DNA of 64,000 nt from Thalassospira xiamenensis M-5 = DSM 17429 (GTDB lineage Bacteria > Pseudomonadota > Alphaproteobacteria > Rhodospirillales > Thalassospiraceae). The notes below the pieces were generated by a model. It searched no databases. It worked only from the letters and a program-made list of their open reading frames with translations, and had not been told where the DNA came from. Both the position numbers and the translations under genes were made by a program. Position 1 is the first letter of the stretch; the number at the start of each line of letters is the position of its first letter. The stretch spans positions 787,501 to 851,500 of the forward strand of contig NZ_CP004388.1 of NCBI RefSeq assembly GCF_000300235.2. The letters run 5' to 3'. This document shows positions 25,361 through 33,123 of the stretch, in pieces.

Positions 25361-25412
25361 TCACATGATCATGCTGATGCCGCGTCCGCCATATTTCAGG
25401 TAACTGACCACG

Positions 25413-25841
25413 ATGGCCAAGGATTTCAAAACACTGATCCGCATGCGCAAATGGGCGCTGGATGATAAACGCCGCGAACTTGGCGAAATGCTGGGCATAC
25501 TGACCAATCTTCTGGCGGAAAAGGATGCGCTGGAAAAGGCCGTGATAGCCGAGCAGAAGGTTGCCGCCGAAAATCCCGAACTGGCCGGTTTTGCCTATGG
25601 CCCCTTTGCCAGTGCCGTCGTGTTCGAGCGCGAAGCACTGGTAAAGCGGATCGCAGAACAGGAAGCCAAAATCGACGCGTTCCGCGATGAGGTCGCGGAT
25701 GCGTTCAAGGCCGTCAAGACCGCGGAAATCGCTGAACGCAACCGTGTTGAAGCAGAACGCGCCGAAGAAGATCGCAAGGAACAGGCCGAACTTGATGAAA
25801 TCGGTGCACGTTCGGCAACGCGTGATGACGGTCTGATCTAA
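25413..25841 (+). CDS. fliJ: Flagellar export protein FliJ-like
   Basis: 142 residues, almost wholly coiled coil (FKTLIRMRKWALDDKRRELGEM, then Glu/Lys/Ala heptads to the end). Size, composition and position directly after fliI identify it as the FliJ stalk protein, which is poorly conserved in sequence. It links FliI to the FlhA export gate. Ends 6 bp before the convergent ybaK. Confidence 0.82.
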   Translation: MAKDFKTLIRMRKWALDDKRRELGEMLGILTNLLAEKDALEKAVIAEQKVAAENPELAGFAYGPFASAVVFEREALVKRIAEQEAKIDAFRDEVADAFKAVKTAEIAERNRVEAERAEEDRKEQAELDEIGARSATRDDGLI

Positions 25842-25847
25842 GCCTGA

Positions 25848-26327
25848 TCAGGCCGAAATATCCACACCCGTGTCAACACCCGTCACCGCGCGAAGTTCAT
25901 CTGGCATCAGGGAAAACACGGTTTTGGGTGTGCCCGCGGCCAGCCAGATTATCTTTTTCGCAAGCAGCTTTTCATCAATCAGGGTCTCGACCGGGCCGAC
26001 ATGTCCAAAGGGCGGAACACCGCCGATGGTGTAACCGGTATGGGTGCGGACTTCGTTGGCATCTGCCTTGCGGATATCAAGGCCAAGCAGATGGGCAACC
26101 TTGGTTTCATCTACCCGGTCGGCACCGTTCATGATGATCAGTACCGGTTTGTTGCCTTCGGTCATGAAAACCAGTGATTTGCCGATATCACTGACATCGC
26201 AACCAATGGCCGCCGCGGCATCCGCGGCCGACCGTGTGCCATCAGGGAATTCGAGAACCTTGACATGGCCTAGGTGGTGATTGTTGAAGGCGTTCTGGAG
26301 GCACGAGGGCGGTGAAACCTGTTTCAT
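25848..26327 (-). CDS. YbaK/EbsC-type aminoacyl-tRNA deacylase
   Basis: 159 residues in the YbaK/ProX fold: IGCDVSDIGKSLVFMTEGNKPVLIIMNGADRVD with the conserved Lys, and TIGGVPPFGHVGP, the family's G-x-PPxGH loop. Such proteins hydrolyse mischarged tRNAs in trans, for example Cys-tRNA-Pro. The amino-acid specificity cannot be read. Its ATG overlaps the terC stop by 4 bp (ATGA), so the two are coupled. It converges on fliJ. Confidence 0.9.
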   Translation of the reverse strand: MKQVSPPSCLQNAFNNHHLGHVKVLEFPDGTRSAADAAAAIGCDVSDIGKSLVFMTEGNKPVLIIMNGADRVDETKVAHLLGLDIRKADANEVRTHTGYTIGGVPPFGHVGPVETLIDEKLLAKKIIWLAAGTPKTVFSLMPDELRAVTGVDTGVDISA

Positions 26328-27061
26328 TTGGTTGCTCCCAGCTCTTTGGCTTTGCGTTTACGTTTCTGATTGATCAGATTAAGCGTCTCGACACCCAGGC
26401 TGAATGCCATGGCGAAGTAAATGTAACCTTTTGGAACATGGATTTCGACACCGTCAAGCAGCAGGACAAACCCGACCAGAATCAGGAAGGCCAGCGCCAG
26501 CATTTTGACCGACGGGTGCTTTTCGACAAAATCGCTGATGGTGCCGGCTGCTGCCAGCATGACGAGAACCGACAGGACAACCGCGATCATCATGATCGAA
26601 AGATGATCAACCAGTCCAACCGCCGTAATCACGCTGTCGAGCGAGAATATCATATCAAGCAGCATGATCTGGGTGATGGTCATCGCAAAACTCGACATGA
26701 TCTTGCCTGGGCCGTGTTCTTCTGGTTCGTCAATTGTATGGTGAATTTCCTTGGACGCCTTGGCGATCAGGAACAGGCCACCGATAATCAGAATAAGGTC
26801 ACGTCCGCTGACTTCCTGCCCGAAGGCGGCAAACAGCGGGGCGGTCAATTCCATTACCCAGGCGATACAGGCCAGAAGCAAAAGCCGCATGCCCATCGCC
26901 CCGATAAGGCCGATGCGCCGAGCCGATTTCTGTTGATTTTTCGGGAGTTTGGAAACAATCACCGACAGGAAAACGATGTTATCGATGCCCAGTACGATCT
27001 CAAGCGCGGTCAAAGTCGCAAGCCCCATCCACATATGCGGATCTGTGACCCATTCAAACAT
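26324..27061 (-). CDS. TerC-family integral membrane protein
   Basis: 245 residues with about seven TM helices. The TerC signature EIVLGIDNIVFLSVIVSKLP at 20-39 and MIFSLDSVITAVGLVDH at about 138 carry the acidic residues thought to bind metal. Members are called TerC or YgdQ/YoaE-type; some export Mn2+ in other bacteria, but the role here is unknown. Operon with ybaK. Confidence 0.88.
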   Translation of the reverse strand: MFEWVTDPHMWMGLATLTALEIVLGIDNIVFLSVIVSKLPKNQQKSARRIGLIGAMGMRLLLLACIAWVMELTAPLFAAFGQEVSGRDLILIIGGLFLIAKASKEIHHTIDEPEEHGPGKIMSSFAMTITQIMLLDMIFSLDSVITAVGLVDHLSIMMIAVVLSVLVMLAAAGTISDFVEKHPSVKMLALAFLILVGFVLLLDGVEIHVPKGYIYFAMAFSLGVETLNLINQKRKRKAKELGATK

Positions 27062-27267
27062 GATCTTTTCGTTCCTATGTCACGGGTGCCAAAACCATCG
27101 GCAGAGATTAAGCCCAGACACCTGCCATCTAACGCAAGCGTGAATTGATTTTAGACTGCCAAGATTGGAAAAATGATGGCAACAAAAACAGACAGGTATC
27201 GCCGATGGTGCCAGATTGCTTCAATCAGGTAGTGTTGACCGGCCCTTCAGCAACAAGGATTTCAAGT

Positions 27268-28497
27268 ATGCGCGCTTTTTTCGCCGGTCTGAGCATCGTC
27301 ACAGGCCTTGCAATGGCCATGGTATCGATGCCCGCAAAAGCCGACCCGGCCCCCGATATCGGCAATTGGCAGTCGGTTCTTGATCAGGCGCGCGGCCAGA
27401 CCGTGTATTTTCATGCCTGGGGTGGGGAGCCGCGCATCAATGATTATATCGCGTGGGCGGGTGCCCAGGTGCAGGAACGATACGGTGTGAATGTCGTACA
27501 GGTGAAACTTTCCGACACGGCCGATGCAGTGGCCAAGGTGTTGTCGGAAAAGACGGCTGGCGTCGATGATGGCGGGGCGGTCGATATGATCTGGCTAAAT
27601 GGTGAAAACTTTGCCGCCATGAAACGCAATGACCTTCTGTTTGGGCCGTGGGCCGAACAGACGCCGAATTTTGCCTATGTCGATGTCGAAGGCAAGCCAA
27701 CCGTAATCAACGATTTCACGGTTCCGACCATGGGCCTTGAAGCGCCGTGGGGTATGGCGCAGGTCAGTTTCTATTATGATACCGCACGCCTTGATAGCGT
27801 ACCGAAGTCAGCCCAAGCCTTGCTGGAATGGCTGGTCAAACATCCGGGGCGCTTCACCTATCCCCAGCCGCCGAATTATATGGGCTCGACCTTTCTGAAA
27901 CAAATCCTGACCGAGCTGGTTGAGGATCCGAAAGTTCTGCAACAGCCCGCCAATGAAACGGACGCCAAAAAGGTTCTGGCACCTCTTTGGGGATATCTCG
28001 AAGACTTGCAACCGCTATTGTGGCGCAACGGGCAGGCCTATCCACAAAATGGTGCCTCGCTACGTACGATGATGGCCGATAACCAGATCGACATCGCGTT
28101 TTCGTTTAGCTCGGGCGAAGTCTCATCGGCAATCGAGGTGATGGAACTGCCCGATACAGTCCGATCCTATGTGTTTGACAAGGGGACGCTTGGCAACACC
28201 AACTTCGTTGCCATCCCTTATAACGCATCGGCCAAGGCCGGGGCGGTCGTGCTGGCCGATTTCCTGATGTCACCCGAAGCCCAATTGCGCAAACAGGACC
28301 CGCAATACTGGGGAGCCGATACGGTACTTGCGATGGATAAGTTGCCAGAAGACATGCAAAAGGCCTTTGCCGATCTGGATCTTGGCATTGCGTCTCTGTC
28401 GCCTTCCGAACGTGGCACGGTTCTGCCGGAACCGCATCCAAGCTGGATGGAACTGGTTGAAACAGAATGGCAGAAGCGCTACGGCGTGGTGCAATAA
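27268..28497 (+). CDS. ynjB: ABC transporter substrate-binding protein, YnjB type
   Basis: 409 residues. Signal peptide MRAFFAGLSIVTGLAMAMVSMPAKA. The mature protein starts with NWQSVLDQARGQTVYFHAWGGEPRINDYI and contains WLNGENFAAMKRNDLLFGPW and MGLEAPWGMAQVSFYYDT, the YnjB pattern (thiamine/iron-type periplasmic fold). The E. coli YnjBCD substrate is not known; thiamine has been suggested from similarity, but no TPP riboswitch precedes the gene here. ATG 27268 with AAGGAT upstream is chosen over longer frames because it gives the signal peptide. First of a three-gene operon. Confidence 0.9.
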   Translation: MRAFFAGLSIVTGLAMAMVSMPAKADPAPDIGNWQSVLDQARGQTVYFHAWGGEPRINDYIAWAGAQVQERYGVNVVQVKLSDTADAVAKVLSEKTAGVDDGGAVDMIWLNGENFAAMKRNDLLFGPWAEQTPNFAYVDVEGKPTVINDFTVPTMGLEAPWGMAQVSFYYDTARLDSVPKSAQALLEWLVKHPGRFTYPQPPNYMGSTFLKQILTELVEDPKVLQQPANETDAKKVLAPLWGYLEDLQPLLWRNGQAYPQNGASLRTMMADNQIDIAFSFSSGEVSSAIEVMELPDTVRSYVFDKGTLGNTNFVAIPYNASAKAGAVVLADFLMSPEAQLRKQDPQYWGADTVLAMDKLPEDMQKAFADLDLGIASLSPSERGTVLPEPHPSWMELVETEWQKRYGVVQ

Positions 28498-28503
28498 GCC
28501 CAA

Positions 28504-30189
28504 ATGCTCCGGCTTTTCCCGGCTTTTACGCTTATCCTGATGATCGGCCCGGTCTGTGCCGGGCTGATCGGGACGATATTACCGGGATTCGGGTATCTTC
28601 CGGCGCTTGGCGGCGATGTAATATCGATTGATCCTTGGCGGGATTTGATCAATCAGCCGGGGCTTGGCATTTCGATCCGGCTGTCTTTGATCAATGGTTT
28701 GATCGCAACACTGATCTCGTTTCTGGTTGTCATACTATTTTGCGCCGCATGGCAGGGAACGCGGATTTTTGGCGTCATGCAACGCCTGCTGTCCCCGATC
28801 CTCTCAGTGCCACATGCAGCCGCGGCCTTTGGGTTGGCTTTTCTGATTGCACCAACCGGCTGGATCGTTCGGGCGGTCGCGCCGCTTGCCGGATGGGAAC
28901 GTCCACCGGATATTGTGACCTTGCAGGACCCGTTGGGGATTGCCCTGATTGCCGGGCTGGTTGCCAAGGAAATTCCGTTTTTATTGTTGATGACGCTGGC
29001 GGCCCTGCCGCAGGCAGATGCCAACCGGACGCGCCATGTGGCCTTGACACTTGGATATGGTCGCGTGGTTGGCTGGCTTAAAGCCGTTCTGCCACGGGTC
29101 TATCCGCAAATCCGTTTGCCGATATTGGCGGTGCTGGCCTATTCGACCTCGGTCGTTGATGTCGCGATGATCCTTGGCCCAACAACACCCGCACCGCTGG
29201 CGGTGCGTATTCTTGGTTGGCTATCCGATCCGGACCTGTCGCGTCGTTTTCTGGCCTCTGCCGGGGCCATTTTGCAATTTGTCCTTGTAATGATCGCGAT
29301 GGCGATCTGGTGGGGAGGGGAAAAGCTTGTGGCGTGGTGGGGGCATGTCTGGGCCGAAGGCGGCATGCGCGGGCGACGCGATGATACCGTTCGAAGCTTT
29401 GCCGCCGGGACGGCAATCCTCTCGGCGGCTGCCGTGTTTCTGGGTTTGGCAAGTCTTCTGGTCTGGAGCTTTGCCGGGTACTGGTCCTTTCCGGAGTTTC
29501 TGCCGCGCAGTTTCAGTCTGCGTCTTTGGATGCGCGAATACGACATGTTAGGTGCGGCACTTTGGACCACACTGATGATTGCGGTTCTCTCGGTCGGGGT
29601 TGCGATTACCCTGGTTCTGGGATGTCTTGAAAATGAAACCCGCCGGTTTCAAAAACCGGGACAGGGGGCGATGTTATTGATTTATCTGCCGCTTTTGATG
29701 CCGCAAATCAGCTTCATGTTCGGGCTTCAGGTGTTTTTTACCGGTATCGGGCTGGAACGAACGTTGATTTCCGTGGTGATCGTTCATCTGATCTTTGTTC
29801 TGCCCTATATCTTTCTATCGCTTGCCGATCCGTTTCGCGCCCTTGATCCGCGATATTTGCAAACTGCCTTATGCCTTGGTGCATCACCGGCACGGTTATT
29901 CTGGTTGGTGCGCCTACCATTATTGACCCGCGCGGTTCTGACCGCCTTTGCGGTCGGCATTGCGGTCAGTGTCGGGCAGTATCTGCCAACCCTTCTGATC
30001 GGGGCTGGGCGGTTTGCCACCGTCACGACCGAGGCGGTGGCACTGGCATCGGGCGGCGACCGACGGATGATCGGAATTTACGGGCTGTTGCAAATGATCC
30101 TGCCCTTTGCCGGTTTTGCCCTCGCCCTTCTGATCCCGGCGGTTTTATTCCGCCACCGGCGCGGCATGGGAAACCGAAACAGGATATGA
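28504..30189 (+). CDS. ynjC: ABC transporter permease, YnjC type (two fused permease units)
   Basis: 561 residues with about 12 TM segments in two homologous halves, each with a permease EAA-like loop (about 165-200, ALTLGYGRVVGWLKAVLPRV; and about 455-490, ALCLGASPARLFWLVRLPLL). This is the architecture of YnjC, where a single chain replaces a permease dimer. It forms the membrane channel for the YnjB-bound solute. Seven bp after ynjB, 7 bp before ynjD. Confidence 0.9.
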   Translation: MLRLFPAFTLILMIGPVCAGLIGTILPGFGYLPALGGDVISIDPWRDLINQPGLGISIRLSLINGLIATLISFLVVILFCAAWQGTRIFGVMQRLLSPILSVPHAAAAFGLAFLIAPTGWIVRAVAPLAGWERPPDIVTLQDPLGIALIAGLVAKEIPFLLLMTLAALPQADANRTRHVALTLGYGRVVGWLKAVLPRVYPQIRLPILAVLAYSTSVVDVAMILGPTTPAPLAVRILGWLSDPDLSRRFLASAGAILQFVLVMIAMAIWWGGEKLVAWWGHVWAEGGMRGRRDDTVRSFAAGTAILSAAAVFLGLASLLVWSFAGYWSFPEFLPRSFSLRLWMREYDMLGAALWTTLMIAVLSVGVAITLVLGCLENETRRFQKPGQGAMLLIYLPLLMPQISFMFGLQVFFTGIGLERTLISVVIVHLIFVLPYIFLSLADPFRALDPRYLQTALCLGASPARLFWLVRLPLLTRAVLTAFAVGIAVSVGQYLPTLLIGAGRFATVTTEAVALASGGDRRMIGIYGLLQMILPFAGFALALLIPAVLFRHRRGMGNRNRI

Positions 30190-30196
30190 TCAGCCG

Positions 30197-30886
30197 ATGA
30201 ACAGCACACAAACCAATAACAGCACCCTCGCCCCCGCCACTGCCAAAGGTCTTGAATTACGCCGGGTTTCCATTCGCCTCAATGGGCGTGTGCTGGTTGA
30301 TATCGATACCATCATCAAATCGGGCGAGATCGTGACGCTGATGGGGCCGAGCGGCTCGGGAAAATCCAGTCTGCTGGCCTATATTTGCGGAACCTTGCCG
30401 GTGGGCGGAACCGCCGGATTTGAGGTCAGCGGGCAGGTTGTCCTGAATGGCCGGGGGCTGGATGGTTTGGCACCACAGGATCGCCATGTCGGTATCCTGT
30501 TTCAGGATGATCTTCTGTTTCCGCATTTATCGGTTGGCGGCAATCTGGCGTTTGCCCTGCCATCAAGTGTTCGGGGGCGGTTAGAACGCAGAACGCGTAT
30601 CGAGGACGCGCTGGAAAGTGCGGGGCTTGGTGGTTTTGCCAACCGTGATCCGGCGACATTGTCCGGCGGGCAGCGTGCGCGTGTCGCCCTGATGCGGGTG
30701 TTGCTGTCCGAGCCCGGCGCACTTTTGCTCGATGAACCTTTTTCAAAGCTTGATACCGAGTTACGGGATCAGATCAGGACATTTGTTTTTGAACAGGCGC
30801 GGTTGCGTGGTTTGCCAACTCTGATGGTGACCCATGATCCCGATGACGGGGCGGCAGCCGACGGCAGGATCGTAAATCCGGTATAG
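30197..30886 (+). CDS. ynjD: ABC transporter ATP-binding protein, YnjD type
   Basis: 229 residues. Walker A MGPSGSGKSSLL (about 51-62), Q-loop FQDDLLFPH, signature LSGGQRARVAL, Walker B ALLLDEPFSKLD and switch His in MVTHDPDD. The sequence matches YnjD and completes the importer. It ends shortly after the H-loop, as usual for this short subfamily. Last gene of the operon; no clear terminator was seen in the following 135 bp. Confidence 0.92.
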   Translation: MNSTQTNNSTLAPATAKGLELRRVSIRLNGRVLVDIDTIIKSGEIVTLMGPSGSGKSSLLAYICGTLPVGGTAGFEVSGQVVLNGRGLDGLAPQDRHVGILFQDDLLFPHLSVGGNLAFALPSSVRGRLERRTRIEDALESAGLGGFANRDPATLSGGQRARVALMRVLLSEPGALLLDEPFSKLDTELRDQIRTFVFEQARLRGLPTLMVTHDPDDGAAADGRIVNPV

Positions 30887-31021
30887 CATGCACGCGGTTC
30901 TTGCATGATTTTCGCGCTGGTCAATCGGTGCGTTTGGTCCTAAGAGAAGCGCACCGCAAAGAATTGTCTTGGGCCCGAAACACGAAATCAAAGGCCCATG
31001 CGGCATTGGAGAATGTCGTGA

Positions 31022-31576
31022 ATGTTTCCAGAAGAAATGTATGCGATCGTCCCGGATGCGCTTGATCGTGCAACCTGTGATCGACTGATTGACGGATTTT
31101 CGCAAAAACTTGACGATGGTGGCCTTGTTCAGGGCCAGTCGGCAAGCCATATCCGCCGGTCACAGATCACCTGGTTTAACGAGACCCAGGAACCGGCCGT
31201 CATGCGCCGGATCGTTGACATGGTTGCGGATGTAAACCGCAATGTGTTTGATTTTTCTTTGTCGGAATTCGCCGAAGATGCACAGATTGCCTGCTATGCT
31301 GGGGATCAGCGCGGTCACTATGACTGGCACAGCGACGTTGGCGCATCCGATATTGCACGCCGTCGCAAACTGACCATGGTGATCCAGCTATCCGAACCCG
31401 ACCAGTATGAAGGCGGTTTGTTGCAGCTAAACCCGGCGGGGCATGTTTTTGATGCGCCGATGGAACGTGGCACGGCGATCTTTTTCCCGAGCTTCGTTCT
31501 GCACCGCGTCGCCCCGACGACAGCGGGCCTGCGTTATTCCCTTACCCAATGGGTGCATGGAACGCCGTTTCGTTAA
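31022..31576 (+). CDS. 2-oxoglutarate/Fe(II) oxygenase, prolyl-4-hydroxylase-like
   Basis: 184 residues. The double-stranded beta-helix iron site is visible: HYDWHSDVG (HxD, about 100-105), the distal His in FFPSFVLHRVAP and the 2OG-binding Arg in GLRYSLTQWVHG. The segment YEGGLLQL lies between them. This matches the P4Hc/PKHD-type small oxygenases (PiuC-like). Substrate unknown. Flanked by unrelated genes, so probably a single-gene unit. Confidence 0.88.
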   Translation: MFPEEMYAIVPDALDRATCDRLIDGFSQKLDDGGLVQGQSASHIRRSQITWFNETQEPAVMRRIVDMVADVNRNVFDFSLSEFAEDAQIACYAGDQRGHYDWHSDVGASDIARRRKLTMVIQLSEPDQYEGGLLQLNPAGHVFDAPMERGTAIFFPSFVLHRVAPTTAGLRYSLTQWVHGTPFR

Positions 31577-31623
31577 GGCCACAAAAATAGGCTTTCCCGA
31601 AGTTCTTGCATGGCATCCGATTG

Positions 31624-32142
31624 TTATTCGGGCGGTATTGTTATTTCAGGCCAGTCCTGGGTGACTTCTGCCTGTATCGTGCGTTCCAGATATGTAGATA
31701 AAACCACATAGCTGCGCGTGGTTTTAACTCCTCGAAGAATATAAAGCTGTGAAAGTAAAACCTCCAGTGCATGGGCGTCTGTAGTGCGCACTTTCAAGAT
31801 CACGCTGGTATCGCCCGCAACGGAATGAATTTCTTCAACTTCCGGGAAGTTGGCTATTTTCATCATCCGCTCGCTTTTTCCCCAGCCATCGGTATCTACA
31901 TGTACAAAGGAAACCATAGGTTTGCCGATGGCCGGGCCGTTTAAAATTGCCGACATACGCTCAATGATGCCGTGACGGCGGAGGCGTTTGACCCGTTCAT
32001 GCACAGCAGGAGCCGATAAGCCGACGATTCGTCCTAGTTCGGCATAGGTTTGTGACGAGTCTTCGACAAGCGCGCCTAATATTCTTCGGTCAAATGTATC
32101 GAGCTGCTGCCCCGGTAAATTATTTTGCTGAAGATTATTCAT
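31624..32142 (-). CDS. Lrp/AsnC-family transcriptional regulator
   Basis: 172 residues. N-terminal winged HTH (LDTFDRRILGALVEDSSQTYAELGRIVGLSAPAVHERVKRLRRHGII, about 12-60) and C-terminal RAM ligand-binding domain (about 75-150, EVEEIHSVAGDTSVILKVRT). It probably binds an amino acid and controls the divergent RidA-like gene across an AT-rich 86-bp gap. ATG 32142; an upstream alternative at 32178 would overlap the promoter. Confidence 0.92.
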   Translation of the reverse strand: MNNLQQNNLPGQQLDTFDRRILGALVEDSSQTYAELGRIVGLSAPAVHERVKRLRRHGIIERMSAILNGPAIGKPMVSFVHVDTDGWGKSERMMKIANFPEVEEIHSVAGDTSVILKVRTTDAHALEVLLSQLYILRGVKTTRSYVVLSTYLERTIQAEVTQDWPEITIPPE

Positions 32143-32228
32143 AATTAACCATGTTCCGTAATTTGTCTCTTTTGCCAAATTAAATACTGCATATTCTTCA
32201 ATTTCTGAACATTAGAAAGGACAAGCAA

Positions 32229-32615
32229 ATGCAGATGCAACAGTGTAACCCGTCGGGGAAAATTTATCCGGCAACATCAGATTATGTTCATGCGATGAAG
32301 ATTAACGGACTGAACAGTATTTTGTTTGTCAGTGGAACAATGGGGCTTCGTCTTGATGGCGTGCCCGGCGCTGATATCGACGAGCAACTCGTTCTAGTAT
32401 GGAAAAATATCAAGGCTATTCTCGCCGATGCGGGAATGTCGATTAATAATGTTGTAAGAACGACCAGCTATCTGCGTGATCCTGCTTATACGCATGCCAA
32501 TCAGGAGGCACGCGTCAAGGCCCTTAACGGTCGTGTTGTTCCAACCACAACAATCGTAGCACAAACATTAAGTGCGGGCTGGTTGGTGGAAATTGAGGTG
32601 ATCGCCTGTGTGTGA
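32229..32615 (+). CDS. RidA/YjgF-family protein lacking the usual catalytic Arg
   Basis: 128 residues with the Rid fold: LFVSGTMGLRLDG, QLVLVWKNIKAILADAGMSINNVVRTTSYLRD and WLVEIEVIA at the end. In RidA proper, the Arg of PARSCVEVA (R105) forms a salt bridge with the substrate carboxylate in imine/enamine hydrolysis. Here the aligned segment is PTTTIVAQT, so the Arg appears to be Thr, placing it with the non-RidA Rid subgroups. The activity is therefore uncertain. Divergent from the Lrp gene. GAAAGGA precedes the ATG. Confidence 0.88.
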   Translation: MQMQQCNPSGKIYPATSDYVHAMKINGLNSILFVSGTMGLRLDGVPGADIDEQLVLVWKNIKAILADAGMSINNVVRTTSYLRDPAYTHANQEARVKALNGRVVPTTTIVAQTLSAGWLVEIEVIACV

Positions 32616-32623
32616 AGTCTGGA

Positions 32624-33025
32624 TCAATACCGTTCCAACCGGTCCAGAAGGCGTGGGTTGTGCCATTTCGGCTGCCGGTCTTCGAGTGCTGCTTCGTGGT
32701 GCTGGACGCTGGCATTGTCGGCCTTTTGCTTGTCAAGTCGCAGATTGATCCAGCGCGGAATGATTTCGTTGTTGAAATCTTCCATGAGAAGCACGGCTGC
32801 GGTTTCGAAATTATCAAACGGGATACGCGCGATTTCGGCGAAATATTCCGCAAGGCAATCGGGTTTTATGATCAGGCGGTCCGGGACATAACGCAGGGTC
32901 ATACGGGCCGGAAACACGGTTTCGCATCCGCTCAGTTCGCTTTGCAACGTCACGACATAATCAAGCTGAGCACCGGGATTATGTTCTGTCAGCAACAGGT
33001 TTCGACGTTCAAATATTTCCAGCAT
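32624..33025 (-). CDS. Uncharacterised protein resembling QueF (T-fold)
   Basis: 133 residues. The stretch LDYVVTLQSELSGCET, then MTLRYVPDRLIIKPDCLAEYF and LMEDFNNEIIPRWINLRL, follows the order of QueF (preQ0 reductase): DY-FVKF, the active-site Cys segment, ISYIPDEK...SLKLYL, and NDLIELMDPRYIEV. A Cys lies where the QueF catalytic Cys is expected, but the neighbouring Asp and the FRNHG-type motif are missing. This is a by-eye alignment, so the call is tentative. Convergent with the RidA-like gene (8-bp gap). Confidence 0.5.
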   Translation of the reverse strand: MLEIFERRNLLLTEHNPGAQLDYVVTLQSELSGCETVFPARMTLRYVPDRLIIKPDCLAEYFAEIARIPFDNFETAAVLLMEDFNNEIIPRWINLRLDKQKADNASVQHHEAALEDRQPKWHNPRLLDRLERY

Positions 33026-33123
33026 CAGGCCTACCTGCGTTTATTCGTTTGATAATCAAGATTACCCCCGCCTTTCGGGAACGAAAAGGCTTCTTTTCCG
33101 GGTCAGGTGGGGCGAATGGCCGC

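Noticed and set aside
27062-27267. TPP riboswitch before the YnjBCD operon
   Set aside because: Checked because thiamine has been proposed as substrate; neither CTGAGA nor the ACCTGAT-type core occurs.
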